DNA from: Reticulitermes speratus
Lineage: Eukaryota > Arthropoda > Insecta > Blattodea > Rhinotermitidae
NCBI GenBank assembly: GCA_021186555.1
Contig: JAJKFL010000012.1
Span: forward strand, 20,161,711-20,225,710
Length of the DNA: 64,000 nucleotides
Direction of reading: 5' to 3'
Part shown: in pieces, positions 9,951-24,900 of the stretch
How the letters are laid out: each line of letters opens with the position of its first letter
Numbering within the stretch: the first letter of the stretch is position 1
Position numbers and translations under genes: made by a program
Notes under the pieces: generated by a model
Database searches by the model: none
Seen by the model: only the letters and a program-made list of their open reading frames with translations
What the model was told of the DNA's origin: nothing

Positions 9951-12900
9951 GTAGGGTATATGATAACTGAAGTTAATTAACGTACCCATCACTGTATTAA
10001 ATGAGGTTTTGACGGCGATGGAAAACTTTCGATTGTGCGCTGTCTTAACCATTCAGCCCCTCTTAAAAACCATTACGTTTTGTATAGGAAATATTATTTT
10101 CCGCATGGTTTTGTAATCTTAATGTAAAAATCCAATTAGGAGATCAGGTAGCCATGATATGCCTTGGTTGATTTACCATGAATCCATTTTTAGAGGGTGA
10201 AATCCATTTGTTTTCTACATGTAATTTCACTAGGCAGAGATACCACTGAGTCGTCCTAACACATGATTTGGATTAAGTAGGCAGTTAGCCCTAGTGGACG
10301 TTTCAGATGCTGCCCCTACCAGCTGTGGGTTAGTGATTACAAAACTTACTCCACAACTCCCAATTCTGTGTCTCATAAAGTGAGCTTAGGAAATATGTTT
10401 CTACTGTTGGAACATGTAAATCTTAATCCTTTTGAAGTGTTCGTCAGTCACCTTATGCTAATTAAACAAGCCACACATAAAGGTCAGAATTATGGAACCA
10501 TATTAACAAAAAAGTGAGCACTTTTAATGTATGACAGTGTTAAAAAAGATTATTTCTGTAGTAAAAACCACACTGTTTGTAGTTATTTTTTAACACATGC
10601 GTCGAACAATTGTAGGAAGAACAGATGCAGCAAATAAGAATGAACATGCCAGTACAATGATGTATGTGAATTTGTGCCCTGCTGTTACACCTCATGTAAA
10701 GGAAACTATTGTGTAGATGTGTCATTAACACAGTGTAAGTAAAAGATGTGATGGTATATTACTGCGAAGATCCACACACAATCCAAAGCACAACCTTTGT
10801 TTATAGAACTAGAAAGTGTTTTTCATTTGAATTCACTGAAAAATAAGGCAGGAAGTTCTTCTTACATCATACAAAAATGTTGGGACTATATTTAATACAA
10901 TGTGTATATTACATATTTTGGAGTTGGCCTAAGGGTTGTGTGAAGTGGTTAGTGCACTGGTTTGCAGACATCCAAAGTACAAGATTGCTTAACCTTTTAA
11001 AGCGCAGCGGTTGCTTTACATACCACCAGGTTTAACATTCAAAAATTCTAAATGTTGCTGACATTGCGTTTATGTGTTGTATATGGGTCTCAGGACAAAC
11101 AGCAACTTTTGCCTTATACAGCATTAACAGATTGGTTTTGTATAACCAAGGTGCAGAGTGTTTACCGCACGGTACGCACTAAGTCCTGATATTTATATCA
11201 GACACGTTTCGTCTTTAAAGGGTTAATGCACACACACAGACCTAACCCTGACTTGGGTCTGCACATGTTGTTTAGACACATCAACTGAGCTGCAACACTG
11301 GTTTATAGATGCCAGGCCTAAGTCTAACTGTGTTTAGTTTTGCACCAATTCAAAGAAGATCATATAAATTTCAATCTGTAATTTTACAGAGTCTTATTTA
11401 AATAGATTCTGATTTGGGTTAGGAACAAACAATGGAACCCAAGTAAATGATACAGATAATAAAAATTATAGCAATAGAATAGAGAAATGGAAATGTTAAT
11501 TCTGACATAGGATTCAGTATGGGGTTATTAATATATTTAAATTGAAATAATCTCTAATTGCAAATATATTCATTTTTTGTGTTCTTGTTTTATTCAGTTT
11601 GGTATTATGGTTATGAACATATAAGAAACATACTTTGTGGGCCCTCTGTATTGTATGCAGTTAATATTGCATTCGTAATTGAAGAATCAAACATTTTTCT
11701 TTCCCATTTCCTCTGTCCCTTCTGTTTGTTATTGTTTTCCATTTTGTGTGCTTTTACTCTGTTTTGCTGGAAAACTTCGAATTCCATTCTTTTGGTGGTA
11801 GAAATTTTCTGGCATGTCAGGTTAAGGCAAATGGTCTATGTTAATGTAGCCCCAGGGAAAATGAAAATGCACATATACAGTCATTTTTGCTTTTGTTTTA
11901 TTCAGTTTTTTTTATCATAGTTATGAAAATATAGTGCCCTGAAAACACTGTACATATTTTGTGGCCACATTAATTGCATAAGTAAAAAACATTAAATAAA
12001 CTAAGATACAAACAGAAAGCCTTGATTGAGTTTATATGAGACTTAACACATTTTGGACCTTGGGTAGGTGGAACTGAGTGGTTCAGCCATTATGGACTGA
12101 AGAAAAGAGTCCCCAGTAACCACTGGGCAGAGGGTGGGGCAAGGCCTGGAACCAGTCTGAACAGGGTCACAAAGAGAGACTCTCTTGTAGCCTTCCAGGC
12201 ATTTTGTTTGTTGCCTATATAGAGATCTATGTAGTATTTGAACACATTTTGTAATTGTGATTGTTACGCATTCTGGGTTTGTGTCTGTTTCAGGTAATAA
12301 GCTGGAGTCCTGTTTCCTGCCATACTGGGAAACACATGAGGCACAGTGTAAACAAGAGCTGGATGACCCAAGCAACTGGAATATGGTAATTACTGTATTC
12401 CAGAAGAGAGTGGTACCTTTATGGTACAGTAATAGAGGAAATGTGGCATTGGCAGTTTGATTTTAACTGGTGGTGAATGATGGTGATCATTTATGAGTCA
12501 TATTTTACTGTTATTTTAAATTTTGAAATGACAGTAATTTCAGATACACACGGACATTTTGCATAAATTCAATTATAATTGTGACACCCTGTACACCAAA
12601 TTTCATTAAAATCAGAGGGCGTAAAGTTGAAGATGGTACTTCAGTGTGTTGATTTAACATAATATTTATTGCAGTCAGAATGCTGTAGGCCCAAAATGTG
12701 CCACACACAGGGTTTCAAGTTGGTTTTAAATGAATACCTTCTCAGATGACAAATGTTTAATGTTACAGAATTGCTGTATAAGTAATGTGTCCATAAGAGA
12801 ATTAGGAAGTTGCTTTAATTGTGTGTTGCATTGGTTTGGTACTGTATTTATGAAACCTGTAAACAGGATTTGAAAAATGAACTGAAATAAAGTATTTCCA

Positions 12901-15900
12901 TTGTGGTTCACAAACCAAACTTAGTCACAGCATGCTTCACTTGAAATCAATTCAGGGCAGTTACTCTGTACTTAAACGTGATCAGTTAGACTTTCTTTGG
13001 ATTGTAGACAGACATAAACCTTTTCCATAAAATATGTGTGGTTAGACTGGGGATGTCATGGTTTTGTTTATTTGTTTATTTATTTATTTATTTAGTGTTG
13101 TTGACACACTTTGATACAGGGCCTAGGGAATGAGCAGGTTTTAATTTATCGCACAACAAATAATTGCATTGTGACCTGTCAAAGCACTGTGAATGTCCAA
13201 GTACAGTGAAACCTCTATCCATCTTTCCCGTTACCGTCGTTCGCCCGCATGTATCGTCTGCCTTATTTGGTCCCGAAATTAGCCCCATATAAATAACACT
13301 ATTTTTTCCCGCCTCCATTGTTCCTTGAACTGTCGTTTTCCCGCACCAATAGTTGAAAAATCACGGTCCTGACGCAACATTTTCCCGCACTGATAGTTTT
13401 TTTTTAATTTGAAGCGATGGTTTAGCGAGGTTTAAGGACCGGCATGGCCTAGTATACAAGAAGTTAGTCGGAGAAAGTGCGGCAGTGGACAGCGAAAGCA
13501 CGGAAGCGTGGCTGGAAAGACTGCCATCTTTGTTGGAGGGCTACGAACAACGTGATATTTACAACGCGGATCAGACGGGGCTCTTCTACAACGTGCTTCC
13601 TGATAGAACCTTGGCTCTCAAAGGAGAGTCTTGTCATGGAGGGAAAAACTGTAAAGACAGACTTACTGTTTTACTTTGTGTTAACAGTGATGGAACTGAC
13701 TAACAAGTGCCGATTGTTATCGGAAAATCTCCGAAACCGCGATGTTTCAAGAATGTAAAAAAATTACCCACCAAGTACCACGCGAACAATAAAGCGTGGA
13801 TGACCACAGACATTTTTTCTTCATTTCTGCGTTCATTAGACGCAAGTATGGGTGCACAAAACAGGAACATTCTTCTCTTTGTGGACAATTGTGCCGCACA
13901 TCCAAAGGATACATCGTTTCTAAGAAATGTAAAAGTCATACGGTACCCGGCAAATTGTACAAGTGTGCTCCAGCCCCTTGATTTAGGGGTAATAAACTGT
14001 TATAAGCAGCTTTATAGAAAACGCCTCGTGCAAACAGCTGTTCGCTTAATGGATGCAGTCAAAGATACGAAAAAGAAGATAAACGTGTTGGAAGCTTTGC
14101 ACTACACTGGCAGCCTTGCAAGAAGTAACCCAGCAGACAATCGAAAATTGTTTTCGGAAAGCTGGTTACGTGCAGGGACAATCTTCAGGCGATAGTGACG
14201 TCGTATTGACCAACGATGACGACGATTTCCGCCAAGACTGGGAAAAGTTCAGTGGCATGAACAAAGATAAATTCGAGGACTACGTCTCTGTGGACAGTCA
14301 CGTGGCAACCTGTGGTGTAGAAGCAGTGCAGGAGCTGTGCGTGAGCCTCGTGACGTCCGGGAGTGTGGAGCGGGAAGAAGGAGAAGAAGAAGCTGGCGAG
14401 CTTTGCTGAGACGCATGAAGCGCTGATGGAAGTAAGATCTTTTATGCGCACAGCACGAGTGACAGTGGTCGTGAAAGTGTTCTAGGCCTTGAAAAATCGT
14501 ACTTTGAATTGAGGAGGAGTAAAGTTTGCTCAAAACAAACGTCAATGAAAGATTTTCTCAGCAAGAAGTAATAATTATCATTAAATTGTTCTTATCTATA
14601 ATTTTTAATGGTTTCCCGGTACTATCATTTCCCGTATGTATCGTTCAAATTTTCCGGTCCCCTGAAAAACGATGGATAGAGGTTTCACTGTATTGCATTT
14701 TGACTGTGAAGGGTTTAAGCAGGTTGTGTTGCCATAATTATACAAATCCAAGGTGGTGTAAGATGTGAGGTTACTCCCTGAAATCAGGGACAAGAAATAC
14801 AAGACAGGCACTGTGCATATAATGTAACATTGAGGCATGTTTGCATAACCATTGTTGCCAAGGAAAAGAAATAAGTATTAAATATTATGAGTGTGTGTCT
14901 TGAGAGTGTCTGTATTCTTGCATCTTTTCAGCCCTGTATTATATTGTCATCTGTGGCCTGTCTGGCTTGGCTGTATTTTTCCACATTGTCTCATAAACGG
15001 CACAATTTTTAGGAAAAGTTATTGAACATAAAATGTGTTTGATTTGCTCTGCAACTTTTGTCTGAAACATTTTTAATTCTATGAAGAATTCAGCGAGATA
15101 GTATCATAAATGTACATAGGTCTTCATGTAAAGTACCTGTTATTCTTGTCAGATTTTAATTAAATTTGAATTATTTTGACAGATTTTCAAAAAATCCTCA
15201 ATATCAAATTTCACGAAAATCTGTCCAGTGGGAACTGAGTTGTTCCGTGTGGACAGACGGACAGACATGGTGAAGTCACTTTTTGCAGCTTTATGAACAT
15301 GCCTAAAAATGAAGAAATGACACAACTGTTTATTCAAGAAAAATTTGCAGTTTTTTATATTATCTGCTAATGTGTATTGTAGTTTGTAGTTATTGGTTTG
15401 TCCTGCGAAATGTTGCCTTAACCTTTAGAGTGTAGAACTCCTAGCACTAAACTTAATTGACATGCTTTGGGTAGTTACAGGATGAAACAGATGGTTCAAC
15501 AGACATGACCTCTTCTTTGTGATTTAATTTTATGTGTTTGATACACAGGCTACATAAAGAACCAATAAAGCATGGTGAAAGCATTTTGCCTTTCTAGTGT
15601 GATAGCAAATTTAGAGGGAAGTGATACATTAATCCTTTAGCGCTGAATGACACAGCATATGTGTAGGCTATTTTTGGCCATTCTTGTACAGCCCTGTTGG
15701 GGTTCCTTTATTTTGCTTTTCTTTAATAATTATTAAAGAGTTTGCATGAAAAAATTAAAGCCTATAATTAAAATGGATTTTGCAGATTGTACCAGGATTC
15801 AATCCTGGTGCCAAATGATTAAATCGTCACCAACAGATTGTGTCCATTCTGTAATTTCAGATTCCATCCTTGAATTCAGTTGCACTTCATGATCTAATGG

Positions 15901-18900
15901 ATCAGCAGCTTGTTCGGTTCATGGGGATGATCCAGGATATGCAAAACCCAGAGCTGTTCCTTGAGCAGTATGAGGTGCAGGACAACATTAGCAGGCAGAC
16001 AGCAATCAAGATGGGCAAGTACCGTGATATACCAATCTGTGGGGTGAGTATGGGAGTAAGGGGAATCAGGTTAGAAATCATGCCTCCAAATGAAGATTGT
16101 TGCAAGTAATATTTGTGCATTTTTTCAGCCAAATGAGGTGTTTGTGGAAGATTCATCAAACAGTGTGAAGAAGGAACGACAGTTATTGTACTGTATATCT
16201 GTTCCTGCTCTCACGTCTTGGGTGAAGCAGTACCTTGTCACAGACAGGCATAGACAGTCTGAGAGCAAGCCCCTTCATCATCAGCAGAATAAGCGGACTC
16301 ATCCAGATGAGTGTACTAGTGGCGATGAAACGCTTTGCAGTAGTGTCACCTCACCAGTAACATGTGCAAAACGCTTATGTTCAAATAATCAACTTGTCTC
16401 AAGCAAGTCAACATGTAATGTGGATCACTGCTTGCCAATTCCAGATTCTGAAGCTACAACTTGTTTGGTTAAGGTAAGGAATCTCCAGTCAGTATACAGA
16501 ATTTGCTCTAGTGAACTTAAGTGAAAATGAGGATGTAGTTGACATAGATTTATGCTAAAATGAAAAATTTTGTAAAGACAGCCTGGGGCCTAATTTATCC
16601 ATGTGTCACCCTGGAATGGTATGTACACTGGCATGTTGCTAAGCACGTGCTCTTAATGGTGAACATTGTTTTGTAGTGATCCAAGTTTCTGTTTCTGAGT
16701 CTTGCATTAAACTAAATTATGGCCACTCCAAGTCCATCATCATCTTAATCCGTCCGTTTTCGTCAGGTCACAATTACACATTGAGCACAACAGTTTTCAA
16801 AAGCGAAGTTTTAAGTAACAGACTCCAACAATAGTTAAAGAAGACACATGAGAAATTAATATTTCAGTGTTTCAGGAAAAAAAGGTTGTTTAGGCACAGT
16901 TGTGTATCCATTTTGGGTGTTTGAGTGTCTTAGACTTGGGTAAAGACATCAGTTCTTTAAGCCTTCCATGAGAGATTGAAATCCACTTGAGCTTTTCTAA
17001 GAGGCTGTGTTTAATTTGGGGCTTTTAAGAAATTAGGGATAGTTTTATGAAAACATTAATATGGTAGGATCTGTTTGATGAAATGCAATAAAACAAGGTA
17101 CATATATCCTCAGTTTAATGAAAAACATTCTAGAGTGTTTTTTAATCTGTAGAGGCAGTATCCTAGATTAATTTTAATTTCTAATAAGAGAAATGTAAAT
17201 ATGTATACACTAAAACCTATCTGAAATGAAACCTGGGCCTAACCTAAACCTGTCTTGAGCAGAAAACTTTTATGGTCCCAAGGACCTGGAATGCTCATAG
17301 TAAAAATTATGCAATGTGTATCTGCAGTTTAGGGTAGGGCTGGACAGTCTGGGATTCAAGGTTTGATTCCAGGTGTGGCACAGAGTTTTCTCACTCCATA
17401 CTGTCCAGAGCAGCTCTGGTGGTTTACTTGTCTATCTGTCCAATGAGTACTGGGGTGAAATGGTTACAGGTTCTTTTGGACTGTTCCATTCTTCTGACAG
17501 AGGGGCAGTATTCTGTATCCCTGTTGTGAGATCTGGGAGTAGCTTCGCTAATAATTATAGTGGAGCCCCCCTATTGTCATGGGGGGGTTGGCCAATGAGC
17601 TTGCCACTGGTGAAACTGAAGAATGTGGAGATATGTGTCCACTCCCTTGTATGTTTTCAAGGCATGCCACTTAAATTGAGCTCAAGAACTTCTTCTATTT
17701 ACCTGTAGGTTCCTTAAAAACATCTAATTTTGTGACCATCTGAACTGCTGTCAGTTGATACTGTGGACCGTTATAATTTGACTCTGTGCCTCTAGTCCCA
17801 GGAATCCTTCCCATATGAAAATTTATGAATCCATTGGCAAGGCCATGCTACATATAATGCTGCAACAGTTAACACTTTGTTATCAACGCTAAGCTGGTTT
17901 GTTGTGCTGTGATAAGGATCTTGAATATTTTCTGAATTGTAAGGGTTTCTAACTTTCGCAGTACTGACTGGAAGTAAATACAACAAAATTCCATTAATCT
18001 GACTTTCACAGGACTAGACAGGTGCCGAATTATGAAATATTCCGGATTATCAGATGGTACCTATACTGACTTAAGTTCTTACAGGTAATTTTTGTTACTG
18101 CTCCTGTACTTGGGCTGTACCATTAAGCAGAGCAGTATTCCTTTTGGATATCTTCATCTGCTGGTTCAGGGTCATCAGGGTCCTCTTCTGTGTTTTCTGG
18201 CGTCTTTGTAGCTGAAGAAGTTGATGGAGTAGGAAACAAGGGATCAGGAGATACTGTAACGATTGATGTACAGACACCCTTGGAGGTCTTTTCGAACATG
18301 CCCCTGAGGTCTGCCTGTTTCGCTGATGAAGCTTTTTTCTAGTAAAAAGCAAAACTTCCAAACTTGAGACTACTCTTCTCAGGTGCTGGATTGTCAGGAT
18401 TTTCAAATTATCAGACATCGGGGTAAAGGAATTTTGCTGTAATCTGATGGTATACAGACATGTGGATGTATAGGTGTATGATGGTGACTCAACGTTTGCC
18501 CTGAATGATGTAATCGAAGTGGTGGGGTTCTTGTCTGTGACTCCAACACTCTGTGTCTTTTCTGACGAAATGGAAGAGGATGAGGAAACTTGTCTTCACA
18601 GTCAGCCTGCATCTCTGGTCCCAAGGCTGCATGCTGTAAATGTCCGGAAGCTTCAACACAACAACCCTCTCTGGCACCCTACTGTCTGCAGTTCAGGTAT
18701 ATACTTGCATAATTTTTATTTTATGCATTCTCTGCGCAGATCGTTCAAGCTTAACATTCTTGTATAATGGTGATAAATGTTGAGTTCAGTAAACTGTCAT
18801 TTACACACAACAGTTTTTTTTATTGACAGTGTAACCCTTAAAACGACTTATCTTCATGGTTTAGCGTCTTAAATTGGAAAGTTCTCAATCATTGTGTTTG

Positions 18901-21900
18901 TATCTTCAAAATCAAATTGTGTGTAACGTTTGTTGTTAATGAAGTAACAGTATTATATTAATGTATTTGACAGGAATTCTTATCGTTAATTAAATCTCTG
19001 CCACTTGTATTTAGGTGATTTGTACAGTATCAAAAGATTTGTGTGTGAAAGATCATTAATTTTTTTTTATTGTTGCTATTAATATAGTGTTGAGGTGTAC
19101 TATATTTAACCATCTAAAACTGATTATACTCTTTCTTATGTATATCAAGCATTGATGATATTGCTTGCTGTCTTTCATCTTCTTGACAAATTGATCACTG
19201 GCTGTTTATTCTGTCATAGCATTGTAGCTTGTATGTTATGTACTTCTGAAGAATGTAATTTTTGTGATAATATTTTATTAAACATACGATTTGTATGTTG
19301 TCGTTTGGCAGTGATGAATAGCTTGCATCGTTGTGTTTTGTGCATTGACCTGACTCTCTAGAATGTGGTCAGCATGTCAATTTTGTGGTCGTCACGGACT
19401 GCAGTCCTAGCCGTGTTATTTTTAGTGCATGTGTTGAGTGCTGCCATATTCTTACTATAGGTCTGATGGAACTTTTAAGCTGAGGCTGTGAAAGTTCTGT
19501 AGTTGTCCATTAGGGTACAGATTATGTTTTTTAGTTCCACTGATGTGATGCCGTATTTCCCCAAACATAGGACAGCCCTGCTTATAAGATAAGATGACCC
19601 CCCTTTACAATCGTCAATTTTCAGTAAAACATGATGTTTAACTTTGTACACAATTACAATATGCCCCCCCCCCCCCCCCCCCCATTTTTCAGATAATGAA
19701 TTAGGAGAAATTTCTTGTCATATTTTAGATATACACCAACAAAATGCACAAATTAATAAAGGTGCAAATTAGCTCCTTATCATGATTTTAACCCTACACG
19801 CGTTTCAGCTCTTTATGAGCCATCATCAGGGGTTTTCCTTGTAAAAAGTGCTTTTCAAATGCTGGATCTGTTGATGACACTTGTAAAATTATGCACTATT
19901 TTAGAGCATAAAAACACTTGTTCATAAGTTAAAAACATAAGTCATAAATTATAGTTAAAATGATGATTTGTTAAACATGATAACTTGTTAAAAAACACTG
20001 TTCACTGCATCTACTATATAGAGATATGTTCGCATTTTTAGAAGTTATAGAAGATCATATATTGCACTATGTTGGTTGTGATGGAATTTGATGCAGGACG
20101 GCGATAGGCAATGCGTGCTGTATGAGTTCTTGTCATTTCGTTTATTACGTCGTAGTGTAGTCTTCCTGATGATGTGGTATAAATTAAGAGGAAGAAGAAG
20201 TGGTTCTGGTGCTGTAAAATCCAAGGTTACGTATTTAGCGTGCAATTTCAATTTAAGTATTAAAAGTGGATTAAAAAAGGGGGGTATAGAAAGATTTAAT
20301 AATAGAATAAATAATAAGAAGTAATAAGAAGAAATAATAAGAATGACATACCTAGTATGGTGTGGGGTACCGTCTTGAAGTATACCCGGTGAAAGTGAAC
20401 TGTGTTATGAGGAAATATTTTCCGTCGGAGTTTGCGTGATGATGGGGGGAGGCGGGGTGGGGTGATGAGTTTAAAGAGGGGGTTCTCCTCTGTCGGCGTC
20501 TGTTCCTTAACGAGTATATTGTGTTTATGGTATAGATATATGTAGAAATTTTCTATTATATTCATGTGGCTACCTTTATTACATGGTTTTATTAATCTCA
20601 TGCTATTTTGTATTGTGGAATATTCCACAATACAATGAGATTTCATCTGGTATTACATGCATAGTTTAGTATAATTTGAAGGAACTGTTTTTACAGATGA
20701 GGTCTTGCAGTTGGCTAAACTGGCACGGCAGGATCTGCATCTGGTGCTGAGTCAGATGCTGCTGGGAGACAACCTGGTTGCTGACTACTTCATTTGTCAC
20801 CTCATTTCCACAGTGTAAGTTTGAAGCTATAGTGCTTTGTCTTATACCTCATACACATTCATACACATGTGTGCACATATGAAATAGCATCTGTGCCATT
20901 AGTTACTCCTCTCCCAACTTTAGCAATTTGATAGAAGTATATGTAAGTTCTTGATGCTGGCCTAGGCATCAGGAAACCTTTGTATTTTTTTCTTGGCTTA
21001 TATGAATAGTTATGCAGTATATACATATATATTGGACAGTTAATAAACTTCTGTATTAATTTGTATTTGGTTGTGATTTATTTAACAGTGTTCTTTGTAG
21101 GTCAGAGTATGTAGCATTAAATGATAGGATGACTGATGAAGTGTATGACAGAATGTGGAGTCCATTGTTATAGCCTAGTTTAAGGTGCAGTCATGGAGAA
21201 ACTAAGAAAACCCCCTAGAAACCTCTAATGGTAGGTGGTATTTTGTTCGAAATTGAACGACGGACCTCCAGAATATAAATCTTGATGTTCTTTGAATCTG
21301 CATCCTGCTGCTTTGATAATGTGATGTTTGGAAGGAATATTCCTTTAATATACTGGCCATTTCCTGATTTGTATGGCCTGATATTGAGTGCTGTGTGCTG
21401 TAATAGGCAGTCAGGAAGGAATAAATGTACATAAACGTAATATATTTTGAAATTGTTGAGATCTGAGGTTCTCACAGTAGTGAATGTTAAGGTCACTGTC
21501 TTTTGGGGGTGTAACTTCATGTAGTTTAGTGGCTGCATTCCAGTGTTTCAGAAGATCCTATTTCCTACATCTTCTGGGTAGAGACATGTCTTCTATTTTG
21601 AATCTAGAGGCGGCAGATTTCTCTGAAATGTTGACACCTCTGTATGAAACGACATGACTTCATATCACGGAACACCATTTGTGATATTTGAACTTGCTTT
21701 TGGTGGTGGTGGTGGTGGTGTTGTTTCTTGCTCTGCATGTGGAAGCTGAGCCACTATTAACTGATTCGACTTTGGAGTAGACCAAGAATGGCATTGACAA
21801 GATAGTGCTGTATTAGTGACTTCACTTAGTTCTGTAGAGGTTTCTGATGATGGACTATGACACTTCAGATTACTTAATTCCTTGACTGGTTCATTGTCAT

Positions 21901-24900
21901 GTATTGGCAGATGAACATGTCAGTTTGAAAACTAGCTGTTTTCTGCTCCTTGTAAAAGAATGGGAGGGCACTTGCTCATTTAGCTCCTACAGAAGGAGCT
22001 ACCCTGTCACGGATCCAATAATCGTAAGTTTACCTTCTTTGCTCGTTTGTTGCATTGTTTGTTCATGAACAGGTGCAGGTGTTGCTCTTTGTGAGTGATT
22101 CAACAATGTGTGTTGGGCTGTCTTTATTTAGATAATATTAGCATGTTATAGACATATTTATTGCATACCCAGTAAAAATAGTAAACCAAAATTAACAGGA
22201 AAGGAAATAATGGGCCACCTGTTAGATCACAGAACTTTTCACATACTATTCTGTGATAAAAGTGGCTCACAGGACAACTGATTGCTTTTTCAGGTTTCAG
22301 CGCAGTGACCTTCTAGCTCTGGGCCAGTTCAGTTTGAACATCTCCAATGTCATGTGTGGTGACAGGTACGCTAGAAAGCTGTATGCAGTGCTTGAACAGC
22401 TGGTGACAAAAAGCCAATATTTGCCTCTCACACTTGAGAACCTGAACAAGTGCACCTTTGTACCAGTGTAAGTAAGCCTGATTACGAGTACTATATTTAT
22501 TACAAGTGGAAAATTCCTATACATTTGTATTCCGTAATAGCATGCAAGTCTGTCTTTAATTCTAACATTTGGTTTTGAATTTTAAAATTTGCCTCAGTAT
22601 AAGGTGTTTTTTATCACCTGTAATGCATTCCCACCATGTGCTACATTTGGGTGTGCTGTGGAGGGATTTTGGTCATGGTAATGAAGGAATGGAACATACA
22701 GCAAGGGAAGTCCAAGCAATAAAAATGACACATTTGGGTTTTTTGGCAGTAAGTATCATGATACGGTCTTGTGGGATGTTATGCAGTATAGTTCCGTGCA
22801 GTTTTGTTCAGTGCTGTGGGTTGTGACAGTGTGTCATTGGTAAATGACTTGCATGTCAGAGTAACCTGTAGCCTCTATCTTCTACTCTGAAGATGGCAGC
22901 AGCAGGCTCCTCTGAAACATAGGTACCCATTTGCCAAACTGCACAGCATCACATCGCAGAAGACCAAACAAAAGAAACTGTAAGAAACTGCTATTATATG
23001 TGCACTGTAAATGTGGTGGGATAGGTCATTCAATAAAGTGACTGGCTATGGGCTGCATGTTGGGGGGGGCTTCTGTTCCCAGCAAGACCGGGAACTTTCC
23101 TCTTAGCCACCATTTCCATGAACACAGTGGTTGCTACTAGCAGCTTATGTTACAATTGCAAATTTTGCCTACATTAAGGATGAGGTTTTGTATCTTCTCC
23201 AGTGCCTGTCATTCATCTTCTGGGTTTATGGCAGTTATTCCCAGGGTTTAGCAACTTACAGTAAATGCAAACCTCTACCCCCACCTTCAAACCATTGAAA
23301 AATGGAGTTTTGCTGCTTTAAGAGTACGAGCTGAAAGAGTACAGTCATGAAATTGAGCTGAATTGTAGGATTTAATTTTGCTTTTGAGGCCCACCCAGAC
23401 TCTCATTCACTGACTACAACAGGTTGTTTTTCCAGAGACAAAGAAACCCAGCAAAAAATATGATACATTGCACCTGCATGTAATGCCAAGGTTGGGAATC
23501 CATGGAGCTTGACCTTTATTGTGTGTGTACATTCACAGCTTGATGCTTGTGCATAAGAATGGCTTCACCTTTCCATACTGATTTAAACCTTCGGCACCAG
23601 AGTTAAATGCCTTGTGGCAGCTGCAGAAGACCAGAATTTATATGAGATCAGCATGAGGAAAGTGATCAAATGCCATCATCTTAACCTGATGTTAGGCCTT
23701 TTGAACATCACACTGCATGATGGGTATACCTGATGTCAGGTGCCAAAGGCTTAAGGTCTCGTTTATTCCTAGGATTTGTTTAAATACCTGGAATTGATGA
23801 ATATTGATTTCTGTCCAAAGGTTTGTGATGTTTTTTGTTTCAGTGTACGAGTATATGTTGGACATTGCATGTTGTCTGAGGTGTGTTTTGATATGTATGA
23901 ATTTTCAGGCATTGGCTGTGCTCTTGCCTTTAGGTGACTGATTAAAGTGGTGATGTGTTTAATTCATGTATAATTGCCACCGATCACTGGAAGATGAGTT
24001 GCACCAACTCCTGAAATGTCACATATTTAAAATATACCTGAGAAACTGGCTGGTGTCAACGCAACTTATGGGTGATGCACCTCTTTGCACTGTTGAGTGT
24101 CACTTTCTTACGGAATTAAGAATGTGACTTATAAAGAGTTGAAACATGTAGTACAAAATACAATTAAACATCTGTTATAAGTGTGAATAAATACCAGCAC
24201 AGACTACCTAATATAGTTTTTATATGACCTTCACCGTGCATTTTAATTTCACTGAATATTAACCAACAAAATGCACATTCACTATCAAATTTTAATAGTA
24301 GTATATAACTTTCCCTGACATATGTTTCGGTCAGGGGGTCCGAACTACATTCACTTCACTTCACCTAATATAGTATTCCAAGTTCTGCATAATATTAGTA
24401 TATTGAACACTGATCCAAGCTTGCAAATGCAAATGATTGCAGGAAGGATTATGATACCAACAGATTGCTGAGTGGTGTACTTCAACTGAGTGCACAGACA
24501 CATCTCGTGCTTGATGAAACTTGCTTGGAACCAGGGCAGTTGGACTCCAAAGGTGTGCATAATGTAGCAGCACTGGGCACACTCATCTCTCAGCAGAAAC
24601 TTGATTATGACTTCCAGTTTTATAAGTTGGAGTTCCAGACTGATATACCAGTACTGGTGCTGTCTGAAGGAAAATCTCTCTTGCCGGTAGGTTTAGTGGT
24701 CTTCAAAATTAACCTTTGAAAGACCTGCGTTCACATTTGTGAATGCATGTAGGAAACCATCCCTAGAAATTAATTTGATATTAATTTTCAGTTTCTTAAG
24801 CAATGAATGCACTTTCATTTTCGTATTTCTGTTCAAATAACCCTACATATTGAACAGAAATACGAAAATGAAAGTGCATTTGTTGGTTAAAAAACTGAAA

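Noticed and set aside
11558-11920. 120-codon hydrophobic frame in MCMBP intron 1
   Set aside because: T-rich low-complexity sequence, no splice-bounded structure, no recognised family.
18095-18418. 107-codon minus-strand frame within the MCMBP locus
   Set aside because: Antisense to an intron, upstream of the exon at 18474; no supporting signals.
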